A program made the translations under genes and the position numbers. Positions 17,444-29,297 of a stretch of 64,000 nucleotides of DNA are shown here, one piece after another. Below the pieces are notes generated by a model. It had not been told where the DNA came from, did no database searches, and saw only the letters and a list, made by a program, of their open reading frames with translations. The stretch covers positions 903,501-967,500 of the forward strand of contig NZ_CP133091.1 in assembly GCF_030908385.1 (NCBI RefSeq). Direction: 5' to 3'. This DNA comes from Mangrovimonas sp. YM274 (lineage in GTDB: Bacteria > Bacteroidota > Bacteroidia > Flavobacteriales > Flavobacteriaceae). Every line of letters begins with the position of its first letter. The stretch's first letter is position 1.

Positions 17444-20400
17444 ATGTTGAAGAAACAGGGGTTGTATTTGCCAGAATTTGAACACGATAATTGTGGTGCA
17501 GGATTTATATGTAGTTTAAAAGGAATCAAGTCTAATGATATTATTCATAAGGCGCTCCAGATTCTTGAGAAGTTGGAGCATCGTGGTGCGGTAAGTGCCG
17601 ATGGGAAGACAGGAGATGGAGCGGGTATTTTGGTCGATATTCCTCATGAGTTTTTTGTGGCCAATTGTAAATTTAAGTTGCCTAAGGAGCGGGAGTATGC
17701 TGTAAGTAATGTCTTTTTGCCCAAAAAGGAAAACCAACGTAAATTTTGTATTTCGGTTTTAGAAAAACATGTAGAAGAACAAGGACTTAAAGTTTTAGGT
17801 TGGAGGGATGTGCCGGTAGATGAATCTGTCCTTGGGGAAATAGCCGCAGTAACACAACCTTATATCAAGCAAGTGTTTATTGGTAAAGGCGATAAAAATC
17901 AGGATGATTTTCTGTTTAATGTAAAGCTGTTCATTGCAAGGAAAAAAGCAGAGCATGAAATTATTGCTTCCAAGATTTCGGAAAGTGCCTTTTTCTATTT
18001 ACCTAGTTTATCTACTAAGGTCATTATATATAAAGGACTTTTAATCCCAGAAGACATCAAATTGTTTTATAAAGATTTGAATGATCCTTTATTGGTCACT
18101 CGTTTGGCTTTGGTGCACCAGCGTTTTTCAACTAACACTTTTCCAACTTGGGATTTGGCGCAGCCTTTTAGGTATATGTGCCATAATGGAGAAATCAATA
18201 CTTTAAGAGGTAATGTTTCCCGTATGTATTCCAGAGAGGAATTAATGGAAAGTGAGTTGTTTGGTGAAGAAATCAAAAAGATTTTACCAATTGTACTTCC
18301 TAGAAAATCAGATTCGGCTTCTATGGATATGGTGGTTGAGCTGTTGTTAATGACGGGGCGTTCCTTGCCAGAAGTTATGATGATGCTGGTGCCTGAAGCT
18401 TGGGAGAAGAATTCAGACATGTCTGATAGCAAAAAAGCTTTTTATGAATATAATTCCTGTTTAATGGAACCTTGGGATGGTCCAGCGTCCATTCCTTTCA
18501 CAGATGGAGATTATATTGGTGCTGTTTTGGATAGAAACGGACTGCGTCCTTCAAGATATTCGGTAACCAAAGATGGTTATGTTATTATGTCTTCGGAAAT
18601 TGGGGTGATTGATATTGAACCTAAAAATGTCGAACACCACGGGCGGTTGGAACCAGGAAAAATGTTCTTGGTAAATATGAAGGAAGGGCGGATTGTAAAT
18701 GATGAAGAAATTAAGGAACGTATTGCCGCTATGCATCCGTATCGCAAATGGATAGACAATAATTTGGTGCAACTACGTGATATACCCTATAATGATTGTC
18801 CAGTCTTTTTTAATGAAGAGCCTTTAGAAAAGCGTAAAGTGGTGTTTGGGTATACCCAAGAGGATGTCAATACTATTATTTTGCCAATGGCAAAAAATAG
18901 CAAAGAGCCTATAGGGTCTATGGGGAGCGACACGCCGTTGGCGGTGTTGTCTGAAAGACCGCAGTTGATTTATAATTACTTTAAGCAGTTATTTGCCCAG
19001 GTTACCAACCCGCCTTTGGATGGAATTCGTGAGGAATTGATTACGGACATAAGTTTGACTTTAGGGAGTGATTCCAATATTTTTGAGATAGATGAAAAGC
19101 ACTGTCAAAAGCTTAAAATTCAGAATCCAGTAATTTCCAAACAAGATTTAGATAAAATTAAAAGCTATAAAAACCCACATTTCAAGGTTGGGGAAATTCC
19201 AATGCTATACGATGTCCAAAAGGGGCATAATGGTTTGGAGGATGCTTTGGAAGATATATTGGAGCAGGCAGCCAAATGTATTGAGGAAGGTACCAATATT
19301 ATTATTCTTTCCGATAGAAATACTAATGATGTGAAAGCGCCGATACCTGCGCTCTTGGCTTGCTCTTATGTGAATAGTGGTTTGTATAAGTTGGGGAAAC
19401 GTTCTCAAATAAGCATTATCATAGAATCTGCTGAGCCAAGGGAAGTGCATCATTTTGCGATGCTATTTAGTTATGGGGCTAGTGCTATTAACCCTTATAT
19501 GGTAAATGAAATTATTGAAGATCAAATGGATGATCTTAATGATTCTTCAATAGATCCTTTACAGGCTATAAACAACTATAACAAAGCGGTAGGAAAAGGG
19601 ATTTTAAAGGTGATGAATAAAATAGGTATTTCTACACTGAACTCCTACCGAGGGGCGCAATTGTTTGAGTGTATTGGAATCAATTCTGATGTAGTGGAAA
19701 AGTATTTTCCTAAAACAGTGACCAGAATCCAAGGGGTTGATTTGCATCAATTGGAAAAAGAAATCAATAAGCGCTATCAAAAAGCGTATAAAAGTAAGCA
19801 TATAGCTGCTAATCTTGATTTGGAAATTGGAGGACAATACCGTTGGAGAAGAAATGGGGAGCATCATTTGTTTAATCCGTTATCAGTAGCAAAATTGCAA
19901 GAAGCAGTAAGGAGCAATAAGCCTAAAACCTATGAGGAATACTCTAAAATCATTAATGATCAGTCTAAACAGCTAATGACTATTAGGGGCTTGTTTGAAT
20001 TTGCAAACTATGATCCAATCCCTTTAGAAGAAGTGGAGCCTTGGACGAATATTGTCAAGCGATTTAAAACAGGGGCCATGTCTTATGGTTCTATCAGTAA
20101 GGAAGCCCATGAGAACTTAGCCATTGCCATGAATCGTATTGGCGGAAAAAGTAACTCAGGAGAAGGAGGGGAAAATGAAGAACGTTTTTATAAAGACGTC
20201 AATGGTGATTGGAAAAATAGTGCAATCAAGCAGGTGGCTTCAGGACGCTTTGGTGTGACCTCCAATTATTTGACCAATGCTCAAGAAATACAGATAAAAA
20301 TGGCGCAAGGAGCCAAGCCGGGAGAAGGAGGGCAATTGCCAGGACCTAAGGTGAATCCTGAAATAGCTAAAACCAGAAATTCTACGCCTTATGTAGGTTT

Positions 20401-21949
20401 GATTTCGCCACCTCCTCATCACGATATATATTCAATTGAAGATTTGTCACAATTGATTTACGATTTGAAATCGGCCAATAGAGAAGCGCGTATCAATGTG
20501 AAATTGGTATCTGAAGTTGGTGTTGGTACTGTGGCCGCGGGTGTGGCCAAGGCAAAGGCCGATGTGGTATTGATTTCTGGTTATGATGGAGGTACAGGAG
20601 CATCGCCGTTAACATCTTTAAAGCATGCCGGGTTGCCTTGGGAATTAGGATTGGCAGAAACACAGCAAACCTTGGTGATGAATAACCTGAGAAATAGGAT
20701 TGTTGTTGAATGCGATGGTCAATTAAAAACAGGTAGGGATGTTGCTATAGCATGTTTATTGGGGGCTGAGGAATTTGGTTTTGCTACGGCACCATTAGTG
20801 GCCTCAGGGTGTATAATGATGCGAGTGTGCCATTTGAATACCTGTCCTGTAGGAATTGCAACTCAGAATCCTGAATTACGCAAGAAGTTTAAAGGAAAAC
20901 CAGAGCATGTTGTTAACTTCATGTATTTTGTGGCTCAGGAGCTTAGGGAGATCATGGCTAAACTAGGATTTAGAACGGTGGATGAAATGGTGGGTAGAGT
21001 TGAGAAATTGGATAGAAATATGGCTATTGATTACTACAAGGCCCATGGTATTGATTTGTCTCCAATTTTACATAAAGTAGAAGTAGAACCAGGAACTAAG
21101 TTGTACAATACATGTGGGCAAGATCACTATTTGGAAAAATCATTGGATTTTGAAATTATTAGTCAAGCGCATCCAGCGCTGTTCCGAAAGGAGAAGACTA
21201 TTTTGGATTTCAAAATTACAAATGAAGACCGCGCTGTTGGTGCGATATTGAGTAATGAGATTTCAAAAATATATGGTGCACAAGGATTGCCGGAAAATAC
21301 TTTGAAGATTAATTTTAAGGGTAGTGCAGGACAGAGTTTTGGTGCATTCGCGACGCATGGTTTAAGCTTGATTGTGACAGGGAATACCAATGATTATATT
21401 GGTAAAGGGCTTTCTGGAGCAAAATTGGTAGTGAAAGTACCTGACGAAGCAACAATTGTCCCTGAGGAAAATGTGATTGTTGGTAATGTGGCCTTTTATG
21501 GCGCTACCTCTGGAGAAGCTTATATTAACGGTAAGGCAGGGGAACGGTTCTGTGTTAGAAACTCTGGCGTTAAAACCGTTGTAGAGGGTATTGGAGATCA
21601 TGGCTGTGAATACATGACAGGAGGTATTGCTGTAATACTTGGAAATGTAGGGCGCAATTTTGGAGCAGGTATGAGCGGGGGAATAGCCTATGTTTACGAT
21701 AAGAATGAAACCTTCGTAAAGCATTGCAATACAGAGGGACTGAATTTGGACCCAGTAGTTATTCCAGAGGATGTCCAGGAGTTGAAACGATTAATTGAAA
21801 ATCATTACAATGCCACGCAGAGTGCTTTGGCGCAACGTATTTTGGAAAATTGGGAGAACGAATTGCCTAAATTTATTAAAGTGCTTCCAGAGGAGTACAA
21901 GCAGGCTTTGATACGATTGGAAAATGAAAATAACCTTGTAACGAAATAG
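17444..21949 (+). CDS. gltB: Glutamate synthase, large subunit
   Basis: A 1501-residue enzyme that transfers the amide nitrogen of glutamine to 2-oxoglutarate. A short propeptide precedes Cys17 (in DNCGAGF), which becomes the N-terminal nucleophile of the glutaminase domain (about 17-430). A central domain follows, then the FMN-binding synthase domain (about 830-1200, with [11 protein letters not shown] and [12 protein letters not shown]). The 3Fe-4S Cys cluster is [15 protein letters not shown] near 1122-1136, and the C-terminal GXGXG beta-helix domain begins near 1240. The length is that of the bacterial alpha subunit. gltD starts four bases after the stop, so the two form an operon. Confidence 0.96.
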   Translation: MLKKQGLYLPEFEHDNCGAGFICSLKGIKSNDIIHKALQILEKLEHRGAVSADGKTGDGAGILVDIPHEFFVANCKFKLPKEREYAVSNVFLPKKENQRKFCISVLEKHVEEQGLKVLGWRDVPVDESVLGEIAAVTQPYIKQVFIGKGDKNQDDFLFNVKLFIARKKAEHEIIASKISESAFFYLPSLSTKVIIYKGLLIPEDIKLFYKDLNDPLLVTRLALVHQRFSTNTFPTWDLAQPFRYMCHNGEINTLRGNVSRMYSREELMESELFGEEIKKILPIVLPRKSDSASMDMVVELLLMTGRSLPEVMMMLVPEAWEKNSDMSDSKKAFYEYNSCLMEPWDGPASIPFTDGDYIGAVLDRNGLRPSRYSVTKDGYVIMSSEIGVIDIEPKNVEHHGRLEPGKMFLVNMKEGRIVNDEEIKERIAAMHPYRKWIDNNLVQLRDIPYNDCPVFFNEEPLEKRKVVFGYTQEDVNTIILPMAKNSKEPIGSMGSDTPLAVLSERPQLIYNYFKQLFAQVTNPPLDGIREELITDISLTLGSDSNIFEIDEKHCQKLKIQNPVISKQDLDKIKSYKNPHFKVGEIPMLYDVQKGHNGLEDALEDILEQAAKCIEEGTNIIILSDRNTNDVKAPIPALLACSYVNSGLYKLGKRSQISIIIESAEPREVHHFAMLFSYGASAINPYMVNEIIEDQMDDLNDSSIDPLQAINNYNKAVGKGILKVMNKIGISTLNSYRGAQLFECIGINSDVVEKYFPKTVTRIQGVDLHQLEKEINKRYQKAYKSKHIAANLDLEIGGQYRWRRNGEHHLFNPLSVAKLQEAVRSNKPKTYEEYSKIINDQSKQLMTIRGLFEFANYDPIPLEEVEPWTNIVKRFKTGAMSYGSISKEAHENLAIAMNRIGGKSNSGEGGENEERFYKDVNGDWKNSAIKQVASGRFGVTSNYLTNAQEIQIKMAQGAKPGEGGQLPGPKVNPEIAKTRNSTPYVGLISPPPHHDIYSIEDLSQLIYDLKSANREARINVKLVSEVGVGTVAAGVAKAKADVVLISGYDGGTGASPLTSLKHAGLPWELGLAETQQTLVMNNLRNRIVVECDGQLKTGRDVAIACLLGAEEFGFATAPLVASGCIMMRVCHLNTCPVGIATQNPELRKKFKGKPEHVVNFMYFVAQELREIMAKLGFRTVDEMVGRVEKLDRNMAIDYYKAHGIDLSPILHKVEVEPGTKLYNTCGQDHYLEKSLDFEIISQAHPALFRKEKTILDFKITNEDRAVGAILSNEISKIYGAQGLPENTLKINFKGSAGQSFGAFATHGLSLIVTGNTNDYIGKGLSGAKLVVKVPDEATIVPEENVIVGNVAFYGATSGEAYINGKAGERFCVRNSGVKTVVEGIGDHGCEYMTGGIAVILGNVGRNFGAGMSGGIAYVYDKNETFVKHCNTEGLNLDPVVIPEDVQELKRLIENHYNATQSALAQRILENWENELPKFIKVLPEEYKQALIRLENENNLVTK

Positions 21950-21953
21950 AATT

Positions 21954-23420
21954 ATGGGAAAGATAACCGGATTTATGGAATTTGAACGGGAGGTTGAAAA
22001 ATATGCCGATGTTGAAGAAAGGGTTAAAAACTATAAGGAATTTACGATTCCTTTAGCGGAAGATAAATTGAAAGATCAGGGCGCCCGATGTATGGACTGC
22101 GGTATTCCATTTTGTCATAGTGGTTGCCCTTTGGGGAATCTAATCCCAGATTTTAATGATAGTGTCTATAAAGGGAAATGGAAAGAGGCTGCGAGAATTT
22201 TGCATGCCACCAATAATTTTCCTGAATTTACGGGGCGGTTATGTCCAGCTCCTTGCGAAGAGGCTTGCGTTTTAGGAATTAATGAAGACCCTGTGACAAT
22301 TGAAAATATTGAAAAGAATATTGTAGAAACCGCTTTTGAAGAAGGGTGGATTGTCGCAAATCCACCTGAAGAAAGAACGGGCAAAAGTGTTGCGGTTATA
22401 GGTTCTGGGCCGTCGGGATTGGCGGCAGCACAGCAGCTTAATAGAGCGGGACATAGTGTAACGGTATTCGAACGCGATGCCAAAGTAGGTGGCTTACTTC
22501 GCTATGGAATCCCAGACTTTAAATTGGAGAAAACAATTATAGACAGAAGAATTGCTATTTTGGAAGAAGAAGGCATCTGTTTTGAAGTGAATGCTCATGT
22601 AGGAGAAAATGTTAGCGTAGAAACCCTGAAGGATGAGTTTGATGCCATACTTTTATGTAATGGAGCAACCGAAAGACGTAGTATCCCTATCAAAGGAGCG
22701 CATTTAAAAGGAGTGCATCAGGCTATGGAGTTTTTGAAAATGAATAATCAGTATGTAGATGGCAAGCTGGACTTTGATGAAATTTTAAGTGCTAAGGATA
22801 AAAATGTGATTGTTATCGGTGGAGGTGACACGGGTTCTGATTGTATTGGAACCTCCAATAGACATGGTGCTAAATCGGTTGTTAATTTTGAGATATTGAG
22901 TAAGCCTACGGTTGGCAGACCAGCCAATCAGCCTTGGCCTTATTGGCCGATGAAGTTGAAAACAAGTTCTTCCCATCAAGAAGGGGTGGAACGATTTTTC
23001 AGTATTTCAACCAAAGAATTTTTAGGGGATAAAAACGGGAACTTAAAAGGGCTTAAAACGGTTGAGGTAGAATGGATTTTTAAAGATGGTGAGCGACCTC
23101 AGTTAAAAGAAATTCCAGATACAGAAAAAAAATGGGACTGCGATTTGGTACTTTTGGCTTTAGGATTTACGGGGCCAGAAAAAACTTTAGTGGAACAATT
23201 TGGTTTGGACACCGATTTTAGAAGTAATATTCAGGCTACGGTTTCTGATTATAAAACTAATGTTCCGGGAATATTTGCAGCTGGTGATTCCCGTAGAGGA
23301 CAATCATTAATTGTTTGGGCGATTTCAGAAGGGAGGCAAGCGGCTCATCATATTGACAAATTTTTGATGGGTAGTACTAATTTGCCTTTAAAAGATGATA
23401 ATGATTTGCCTAGAGTTTAA
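21954..23420 (+). CDS. gltD: Glutamate synthase, small subunit
   Basis: A 488-residue flavoprotein that passes electrons from NAD(P)H to GltB. The N-terminal Cys motifs RCMDCGIPFCHSGCPLGN and RLCPAPCEEACV bind the two 4Fe-4S clusters. The FAD site is VIGSGPSGLAAAQQL (about 142-157), the pyridine-nucleotide site VIGGGDTGSDC (about 285) and the C-terminal FAD segment GIFAAGDSRRGQSLIVWAI. Length and motif order match the GltD beta subunit. Confidence 0.95.
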   Translation: MGKITGFMEFEREVEKYADVEERVKNYKEFTIPLAEDKLKDQGARCMDCGIPFCHSGCPLGNLIPDFNDSVYKGKWKEAARILHATNNFPEFTGRLCPAPCEEACVLGINEDPVTIENIEKNIVETAFEEGWIVANPPEERTGKSVAVIGSGPSGLAAAQQLNRAGHSVTVFERDAKVGGLLRYGIPDFKLEKTIIDRRIAILEEEGICFEVNAHVGENVSVETLKDEFDAILLCNGATERRSIPIKGAHLKGVHQAMEFLKMNNQYVDGKLDFDEILSAKDKNVIVIGGGDTGSDCIGTSNRHGAKSVVNFEILSKPTVGRPANQPWPYWPMKLKTSSSHQEGVERFFSISTKEFLGDKNGNLKGLKTVEVEWIFKDGERPQLKEIPDTEKKWDCDLVLLALGFTGPEKTLVEQFGLDTDFRSNIQATVSDYKTNVPGIFAAGDSRRGQSLIVWAISEGRQAAHHIDKFLMGSTNLPLKDDNDLPRV

Positions 23421-23453
23421 GAGGTTGGCCTAAGAGCTTGTATTCCTATTGAA

Positions 23454-23461
23454 TATTTTTG
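23454..23461 (+). promoter_or_regulatory. Possible -7 box of the ilv leader
   Basis: TATTTTTG fits the TAnnTTTG consensus and ends seven bases before the first ATG of the leader peptide. The expected -33 TTTG is not at the ideal distance (TTG occurs with 13- or 26-base spacing), so the call is tentative. Confidence 0.35.
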
Positions 23462-23468
23462 ATATTTG

Positions 23469-23540
23469 ATGAACATCATGAATAGAAACATATTCCATAT
23501 CATTTCCATTATTATCATCGCGATTATTTCGCAAAGGTAG
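23469..23540 (+). CDS. ilv operon leader peptide
   Basis: A 23-codon reading frame, ATG to TAG, that encodes 10 isoleucines, including a run of four (residues 14-17), and no leucine or valine. It begins MNIMNRNIFHIIS and ends AIISQR. A second ATG at codon 4 is an alternative start. Its stop codon overlaps the antiterminator strand. Stalling of a ribosome on the Ile codons when Ile-tRNA is scarce would free that strand. This is the classic layout of ribosome-mediated attenuation. Confidence 0.85.
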   Translation: MNIMNRNIFHIISIIIIAIISQR

Positions 23541-23600
23541 GGAATGCTATGTTGTCAATATTTAAAGTCAAAGCCTTCCCTGTTTGGGAAGGCTTTTTTT
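23540..23600 (+). terminator. ilv attenuator: antiterminator strand and terminator
   Basis: The terminator is an 11-bp stem (AAAGCCTTCCC, TGTTT loop, GGGAAGGCTTT) at 23570-23596 ending in a seven-T run up to 23600. The strand GGGAATGC at 23540-23547 can pair with GCCTTCCC at 23573-23580 with one mismatch, which would break the terminator. About 176 bases separate it from ilvD. Confidence 0.85.
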
Positions 23601-23776
23601 ATAGGAAAAATTAAGGCCTTGAACATCATATTGAAAAGCATTTAAACAACTGTAAATCAGTCGTTTAAACTATATTTGATTCGCTTGAGTTTAACCTAGG
23701 GTTATAATCAAAAAACTAACATAAAACACAAACTTTTAATTTAGAACTAATTATTGAGAGAAGTATAATAATAAGA

Positions 23777-25456
23777 ATGAATAAACTTAATAAATATAGT
23801 AAAACAGTAACTCAAGATCCTACTCAGCCGGCGGCTCAAGCAATGTTGCACGCCATAGGATTGACGAATGAAGATTTTTTTAAGCCAATTATTGGCATTG
23901 CAAGTACCGGTTATGAGGGTAACCCTTGTAATATGCATTTAAATGACTTGGCAAAATTGGTAAAGGAGGGAACACAGAATGAAGATGTGGTTGGTTTGAT
24001 ATTCAATACCATTGGGGTGAGCGATGGAATTTCCATGGGAACTCCGGGAATGAGATATTCTTTGCCGTCAAGAGATATCATCGCCGATTCCATGGAAACG
24101 GTAGTTCAAGCGATGAGTTATGATGGATTGGTGACGGTTGTTGGTTGTGATAAAAATATGCCGGGAGCTTTAATGGCCATGATTAGATTGAATCGTCCTT
24201 CCATTTTGGTTTATGGGGGAACTATTGATTCTGGATGTCATAATGGTAGGAAGTTGGATGTGGTCTCTGCTTTTGAGGCTTGGGGAAGTAAAGTGGCCGG
24301 AACCATGACCGAAACAGAATATCAAAGTATTGTGGAAAAGGCGTGTCCAGGAGCCGGTGCTTGCGGAGGTATGTATACAGCCAACACCATGGCCTCGGCT
24401 ATTGAAGCCTTGGGGATGTCGCTTCCATATAATTCTTCCAACCCTGCCTTGAGTAAGGAGAAAAAAGATGAATCGATTAGAGCAGGTGAGGCCATGCGTT
24501 TGCTGTTGGAAAAGGATATTAAACCTTCGGATATCATTACCAAAAAGTCTCTTGAGAATGCCATAAGGTTGGTGACCATTCTTGGAGGTTCTACTAATGC
24601 GGTGCTGCATTTCTTGGCAATTGCTAGAGCAGCCCGGATAGAATTCACACTAGAGGACTTTCAGAAAATTAGTGATAACACGCCGTTTTTGGCCGATTTG
24701 AAGCCTAGCGGAAAATATTTGATGGAAGATGTGCATGCGGTGGGCGGTATCCCGGCCGTGTTAAAATATTTATTGAAAAAAGGATTGCTGCATGGGGATT
24801 GTTTGACGGTAACAGGAAAAACGCTTGCAGAAAATCTTTTGGACGTACCAGATTTATCTCCCGATCAAGATGTCATCAAACCTTTGGAAAGTCCTATAAA
24901 AATTTCAGGACACTTACGCATGCTTTATGGCAATTTGGCTTCGGAAGGTAGTGTAGCCAAGATTACCGGGAAAGAAGGACTGAGTTTTGTTGGGAAAGCC
25001 AAGGTGTTTGATGGGGAATATGCTGCCAATGATGGGATTCGAGACGGTAAGGTTGAAAAAGGCGATGTGGTGGTGATTAGGTATGAAGGTCCTAAGGGAG
25101 GTCCTGGAATGCCCGAAATGTTGAAACCAACGGCTGCTATTATCGGTGCTGGATTGGGGAAAGATGTTGCCTTGATTACTGATGGAAGATTTTCAGGCGG
25201 AACCCACGGTTTTGTAGTGGGGCATATCACGCCTGAAGCTCAAGAGGGAGGAAATATCGCTCTGGTGAAAGACGGTGATTTAATCACTATAGATGCTGAA
25301 ACTAACACCATTATGTTGGAAGTTTCGGAAGAAGAATTACAAGAAAGAAGAAAACAATGGAAGGCACCTAAATTAAAGTTTGATAGAGGGGTGCTGTATA
25401 AATATGCAAGAACCGTATCGTCTGCTTCCAAAGGATGCGTGACCGATGAATTTTAG
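23777..25456 (+). CDS. ilvD: Dihydroxy-acid dehydratase
   Basis: A 559-residue Fe-S enzyme of isoleucine and valine synthesis that dehydrates the dihydroxy-acids to 2-keto acids. Fe-S ligands are in GNPCNMH (about residue 52), [10 protein letters not shown] (about 120) and [16 protein letters not shown] (about 193). Later motifs are [20 protein letters not shown] and [10 protein letters not shown]. It is the first structural gene after the attenuator and 35 bases ahead of ilvB. Confidence 0.95.
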   Translation: MNKLNKYSKTVTQDPTQPAAQAMLHAIGLTNEDFFKPIIGIASTGYEGNPCNMHLNDLAKLVKEGTQNEDVVGLIFNTIGVSDGISMGTPGMRYSLPSRDIIADSMETVVQAMSYDGLVTVVGCDKNMPGALMAMIRLNRPSILVYGGTIDSGCHNGRKLDVVSAFEAWGSKVAGTMTETEYQSIVEKACPGAGACGGMYTANTMASAIEALGMSLPYNSSNPALSKEKKDESIRAGEAMRLLLEKDIKPSDIITKKSLENAIRLVTILGGSTNAVLHFLAIARAARIEFTLEDFQKISDNTPFLADLKPSGKYLMEDVHAVGGIPAVLKYLLKKGLLHGDCLTVTGKTLAENLLDVPDLSPDQDVIKPLESPIKISGHLRMLYGNLASEGSVAKITGKEGLSFVGKAKVFDGEYAANDGIRDGKVEKGDVVVIRYEGPKGGPGMPEMLKPTAAIIGAGLGKDVALITDGRFSGGTHGFVVGHITPEAQEGGNIALVKDGDLITIDAETNTIMLEVSEEELQERRKQWKAPKLKFDRGVLYKYARTVSSASKGCVTDEF

Positions 25457-25491
25457 TTTTCAAACGGGTCTTATTTAACTGAGTTGAGACT

Positions 25492-27225
25492 ATGAATACA
25501 GAAACATTGAAAGAGCAAAAAGTAACCGTAGCGACTACGGAGCGCATTTCTGGTAGTGAAGCCATTGTGCGCTGTTTGTTGGAAGAAGGTGTGGATACTA
25601 TCTATGGGTATCCGGGAGGGGCAATCATGCCCGTGTATGACGAATTATATAAATATAGAGATCAATTGCATCATGTCCTAACCAGGCACGAGCAGGGCGC
25701 TGCGCATGCCGCACAAGGTTATGCGCGAATTTCGGGAAAGGTTGGTGTTGCTATGGCAACCTCTGGTCCAGGCGCTACAAATTTAATCACGGGTATTGCC
25801 GATGCGCAGATTGATTCTACCCCTTTGGTGTGCATAACGGGACAGGTGGCTTCGCACTTGTTGGGAAGTGACGCCTTTCAGGAAACTGATATCATTGGGA
25901 TTTCTACCCCTGTGACCAAATGGAACCATCAGGTGACAAGGGCGGAAGACATTCCAGAGGTTTTGGCCAAAGCTTTTTACATTGCTAAAAGTGGGCGACC
26001 GGGTCCAGTACTGATTGACATTACCAAAGATGCACAATTTGCAGAATTTGATTTTAAGTATAAAAAATGTACAGGAATAAGAAGTTATACACCGATTCCA
26101 AAAATGGATTTGGAACAGGTGAAAGCTGCCGCGGAATTGATCAATTCAGCTAAAAAACCAATGATTGTTTGGGGGCAGGGGGTAATCCTTGGTCAAGCGG
26201 AAGAAGAGTTTAAGGCGGTTGTTGAAAAGTCGGGTATTCCTTCGGCGTGGACTATTTTGGGGGCTTCGGCCATCTCAACAGACCATCCGTTAAATGTGGG
26301 CATGGTGGGAATGCATGGCAATTATGCACCCAATAAATTAACCAATGAATGTGATGTCCTGATTGCAATTGGCATGCGTTTCGATGATCGTGTTACGGGT
26401 AATTTGGCGACCTATGCTAAACAAGCAAAAGTTATTCATTTTGAAATTGATCCTGCCGAAGTGGATAAAAATGTCAAAACAAATGTTGCCGTTTTGGGAA
26501 ATGCCAAAGAAACTTTAGCGGCTTTACTTCCTTTATTGGAAGAGAAGAATCATGAGCAGTGGCATGATGAATTTAGAAAGCTTCATGTGGTGGAGTTTGA
26601 AAAGGTGATCAAAAAGGACCTTTATCCTGTCAAAGAAGGTTTGACGATGGGAGAAGTGTTGAAAGAAATTAATGAGCAGAGTAAAGGAGATGCAGCAATA
26701 GTAAGTGATGTAGGGCAGCACCAAATGATTGCCTGTCGCTATGCTAAATTCAATAAATCTAAAAGTAACATTACTTCCGGCGGTTTGGGAACAATGGGGT
26801 TTGCGCTTCCTGCAGCTATTGGTGCTAAAATGGCGGCACCCGAGCGGGAAGTGGTGGCTATTATTGGTGATGGAGGCTTTCAAATGACCATTCAGGAGCT
26901 GGGAACGATATTCCAACAGCGGTTACCTGTGAAGATTGTGGTGTTGAACAATGAGTTTTTAGGAATGGTAAGACAGTGGCAGCAATTGTTTTTTGATAAG
27001 CGCTATGCTTCCACGGAGATGATCAACCCTGATTTTATATCCATTGCAAAAGGCTATTATATAGAAGCTAAAAAAGTCACTAAACGGGAAGAGCTAAAGG
27101 ATGCAGTTGCTGAAATGATGAGCAGCGAAGGACCTTATTTCTTGGAGGTTTGTGTAGAGAAAGAGGATAATGTATTCCCTATGATTCCTACGGGAGCTTC
27201 AGTGTCGGACGTAAGATTAAGTTAA
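25492..27225 (+). CDS. ilvB: Acetolactate synthase, large subunit
   Basis: A 577-residue thiamine-diphosphate enzyme that joins pyruvate with pyruvate or 2-ketobutyrate. Motifs are the N-terminal VFGYPGG-type sequence TIYGYPGGAIMPVYDEL, the catalytic Glu in RHEQGAAHAAQGYAR, SGPGATNLITGIADA and the ThDP-binding IIGDGGFQMT followed by ...NNEFLGMVRQWQ. The gene ends two bases before ilvN, so the large and small subunits are made together. Confidence 0.95.
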   Translation: MNTETLKEQKVTVATTERISGSEAIVRCLLEEGVDTIYGYPGGAIMPVYDELYKYRDQLHHVLTRHEQGAAHAAQGYARISGKVGVAMATSGPGATNLITGIADAQIDSTPLVCITGQVASHLLGSDAFQETDIIGISTPVTKWNHQVTRAEDIPEVLAKAFYIAKSGRPGPVLIDITKDAQFAEFDFKYKKCTGIRSYTPIPKMDLEQVKAAAELINSAKKPMIVWGQGVILGQAEEEFKAVVEKSGIPSAWTILGASAISTDHPLNVGMVGMHGNYAPNKLTNECDVLIAIGMRFDDRVTGNLATYAKQAKVIHFEIDPAEVDKNVKTNVAVLGNAKETLAALLPLLEEKNHEQWHDEFRKLHVVEFEKVIKKDLYPVKEGLTMGEVLKEINEQSKGDAAIVSDVGQHQMIACRYAKFNKSKSNITSGGLGTMGFALPAAIGAKMAAPEREVVAIIGDGGFQMTIQELGTIFQQRLPVKIVVLNNEFLGMVRQWQQLFFDKRYASTEMINPDFISIAKGYYIEAKKVTKREELKDAVAEMMSSEGPYFLEVCVEKEDNVFPMIPTGASVSDVRLS

Positions 27226-27227
27226 TT

Positions 27228-27758
27228 ATGGAAAAAACAATTCATACATATACAGTTTCAATTTATACCGAAAACAACATTGGCTTGCTCAACAGGATTT
27301 CGGCTATTTTTCAACGAAGACATGTCAATATTGAAAGTATTGTCTCTTCGGTTTCTGAAATTAAGGGGGTGTCTCGGTGGACTATTGTGGTCAAAGTTTC
27401 AGAAGAACAAATCAAGAAGATTGTTGGGCAAATTGAAAAGCAGGTAGAGGTTATCAAGGCTTATTACCATAAGGATGAAGATACCATTTATCAGGAATCG
27501 TGTTTGTTCAAAATCAAATCGGATTTGTTATTTGAAGAGCGCGAAATCCAAAACATTATAAAGGACAGCGGCGCTAATATTGTTACTGTGAACAAGGAAT
27601 TTTTTGTACTAGAAAAATCTGGAAGGCGCAATGAAATTGAGGAAATATACAACCAATTAATTCCTTATGGAATCATGCAATTTGTCCGTTCGGGAAGGAT
27701 TGCCGTAACCAAAGACGAAATGAAAATATCAGAAATGCTGGCAGCATTCAGCAATTAA
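27228..27758 (+). CDS. ilvN: Acetolactate synthase, small regulatory subunit
   Basis: A 176-residue protein with an N-terminal ACT domain ([30 protein letters not shown] pattern over about 8-40) and a C-terminal ALS-small-subunit domain (about 85-160). It gives the holoenzyme valine or other branched-chain feedback sensitivity and raises its activity. The position directly after ilvB is standard. The length is close to that of the IlvH/IlvN family. Confidence 0.93.
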   Translation: MEKTIHTYTVSIYTENNIGLLNRISAIFQRRHVNIESIVSSVSEIKGVSRWTIVVKVSEEQIKKIVGQIEKQVEVIKAYYHKDEDTIYQESCLFKIKSDLLFEEREIQNIIKDSGANIVTVNKEFFVLEKSGRRNEIEEIYNQLIPYGIMQFVRSGRIAVTKDEMKISEMLAAFSN

Positions 27759-27771
27759 AACATACAAAGCA

Positions 27772-29271
27772 ATGTCAAATTATTTTAACACACTTTCATT
27801 AAGAAAACAATTAGAACAATTAGGAAAATGTCGTTTTATGGACGCCTCCGAATTTGAGGATGGCATAAACGTTTTAAAAGATAAAAAAGTGGTGATTGTG
27901 GGCTGTGGAGCTCAAGGATTGAATCAAGGATTGAACATGAGAGATTCCGGGTTGGATATTTCTTATGCCTTAAGACCGCAAGCAATTGCTGAAAAGCGAG
28001 CTTCGTATAAACAGGCCGTGGAAAATGGATTTACCGTAGGAACTTATGAAGAGCTTATTCCAGATGCTGATTTGGTCTTGAACCTGACACCGGATAAACA
28101 GCATACCAATGTAGTGAATGCTGTGATGCCAATGATGAAACAAGGGGCGACGTTGTCGTATTCACACGGCTTTAATATTGTAGAAGAAGGAACTCAGGTG
28201 CGTAAAGATCTTACTGTAATTATGGTGGCGCCAAAATGCCCGGGAACTGAAGTTCGGGAAGAATACAAAAGAGGTTTTGGTGTACCGACACTTATCGCCG
28301 TGCATCCTGAAAATGATCCTGAAGGAAAAGGCTTGGCTCAGGCAAAGGCTTATGCCGTGGCTACTGGGGGGCATCGTGCTGGGGTTTTGGAATCGTCATT
28401 TGTGGCAGAGGTAAAGAGTGATTTAATGGGAGAGCAAACCATTTTGTGTGGCGTACTGCAAACCGGTTCTATTTTATGTTTTGATAAAATGGTTGAGGAA
28501 GGCGTTGATGCGGAATATGCTGCAAAATTGATTCAGTATGGTTGGGAAACCATTACGGAAGCATTGAAACACGGTGGAATTACCAATATGATGGACCGCC
28601 TTTCCAATCCAGCCAAAATTGAAGCTTATAGGTTGTCTGAAGAATTGAAAACCATCATGAAACCTTTGTTTGAAAAACATATGGATGATATTATTTCTGG
28701 CGAATTCTCGAAAACCATGATGGAAGATTGGGCCAATGATGACGTAAATCTTTTGAAATGGAGAGCGGCCACAGCCGAAACCAATTTTGAGAAAACACCA
28801 TTAACGCCTAATCATGTTTCAGAACAAGAATATTTTGATCATGGCACTTTGATGGTGGCTTTTGTAAAGTCTGGGGTTGAGTTGGCTTATGAAACCATGG
28901 TAAGTGCGGGTATTATTGCAGATTCGGCTTATTACGAGTCTTTGCATGAATTACCATTGATAGCCAACACCATTGCAAGAAAGAAATTGTATGAAATGAA
29001 TCGTGTGATTTCTGATACTGCCGAGTATGGGTGTTATTTGTTTGATCATGAAGCAAAACCTTTGCTGAAAGAGTTTATGGAAACAGTTTCAGTGAATGTG
29101 GTAGGGAAACCATTTTCAAAATCCAATGCTGTTGATAATTTAGAGCTAATTGCAGTTAATGACGCAATTAGAAATCATCCAATTGAAACAGTTGGAAAAA
29201 GGTTGAGAAGTGCCATGACAGCCATGAAAGTGATAAAGACAGCAGAAGTCACTGAAGCAGTGTTGTCTTAA
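27772..29271 (+). CDS. ilvC: Ketol-acid reductoisomerase, class II
   Basis: A 499-residue NADPH-dependent enzyme that converts acetohydroxy acids to dihydroxy acids. The Rossmann motif is [21 protein letters not shown] (about 37-57, broken by one residue at each end). The presumed phosphate-binding loop carries RPQ, and SHGFNI and the metal-binding acidic residues of the knotted domain ([13 protein letters not shown]) follow. At about 490 residues and with a duplicated knotted domain it is class II, like the E. coli and plant enzymes. Confidence 0.94.
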   Translation: MSNYFNTLSLRKQLEQLGKCRFMDASEFEDGINVLKDKKVVIVGCGAQGLNQGLNMRDSGLDISYALRPQAIAEKRASYKQAVENGFTVGTYEELIPDADLVLNLTPDKQHTNVVNAVMPMMKQGATLSYSHGFNIVEEGTQVRKDLTVIMVAPKCPGTEVREEYKRGFGVPTLIAVHPENDPEGKGLAQAKAYAVATGGHRAGVLESSFVAEVKSDLMGEQTILCGVLQTGSILCFDKMVEEGVDAEYAAKLIQYGWETITEALKHGGITNMMDRLSNPAKIEAYRLSEELKTIMKPLFEKHMDDIISGEFSKTMMEDWANDDVNLLKWRAATAETNFEKTPLTPNHVSEQEYFDHGTLMVAFVKSGVELAYETMVSAGIIADSAYYESLHELPLIANTIARKKLYEMNRVISDTAEYGCYLFDHEAKPLLKEFMETVSVNVVGKPFSKSNAVDNLELIAVNDAIRNHPIETVGKRLRSAMTAMKVIKTAEVTEAVLS

Positions 29272-29297
29272 GTAAAATGTAAGCAGAAATTAAGAGT

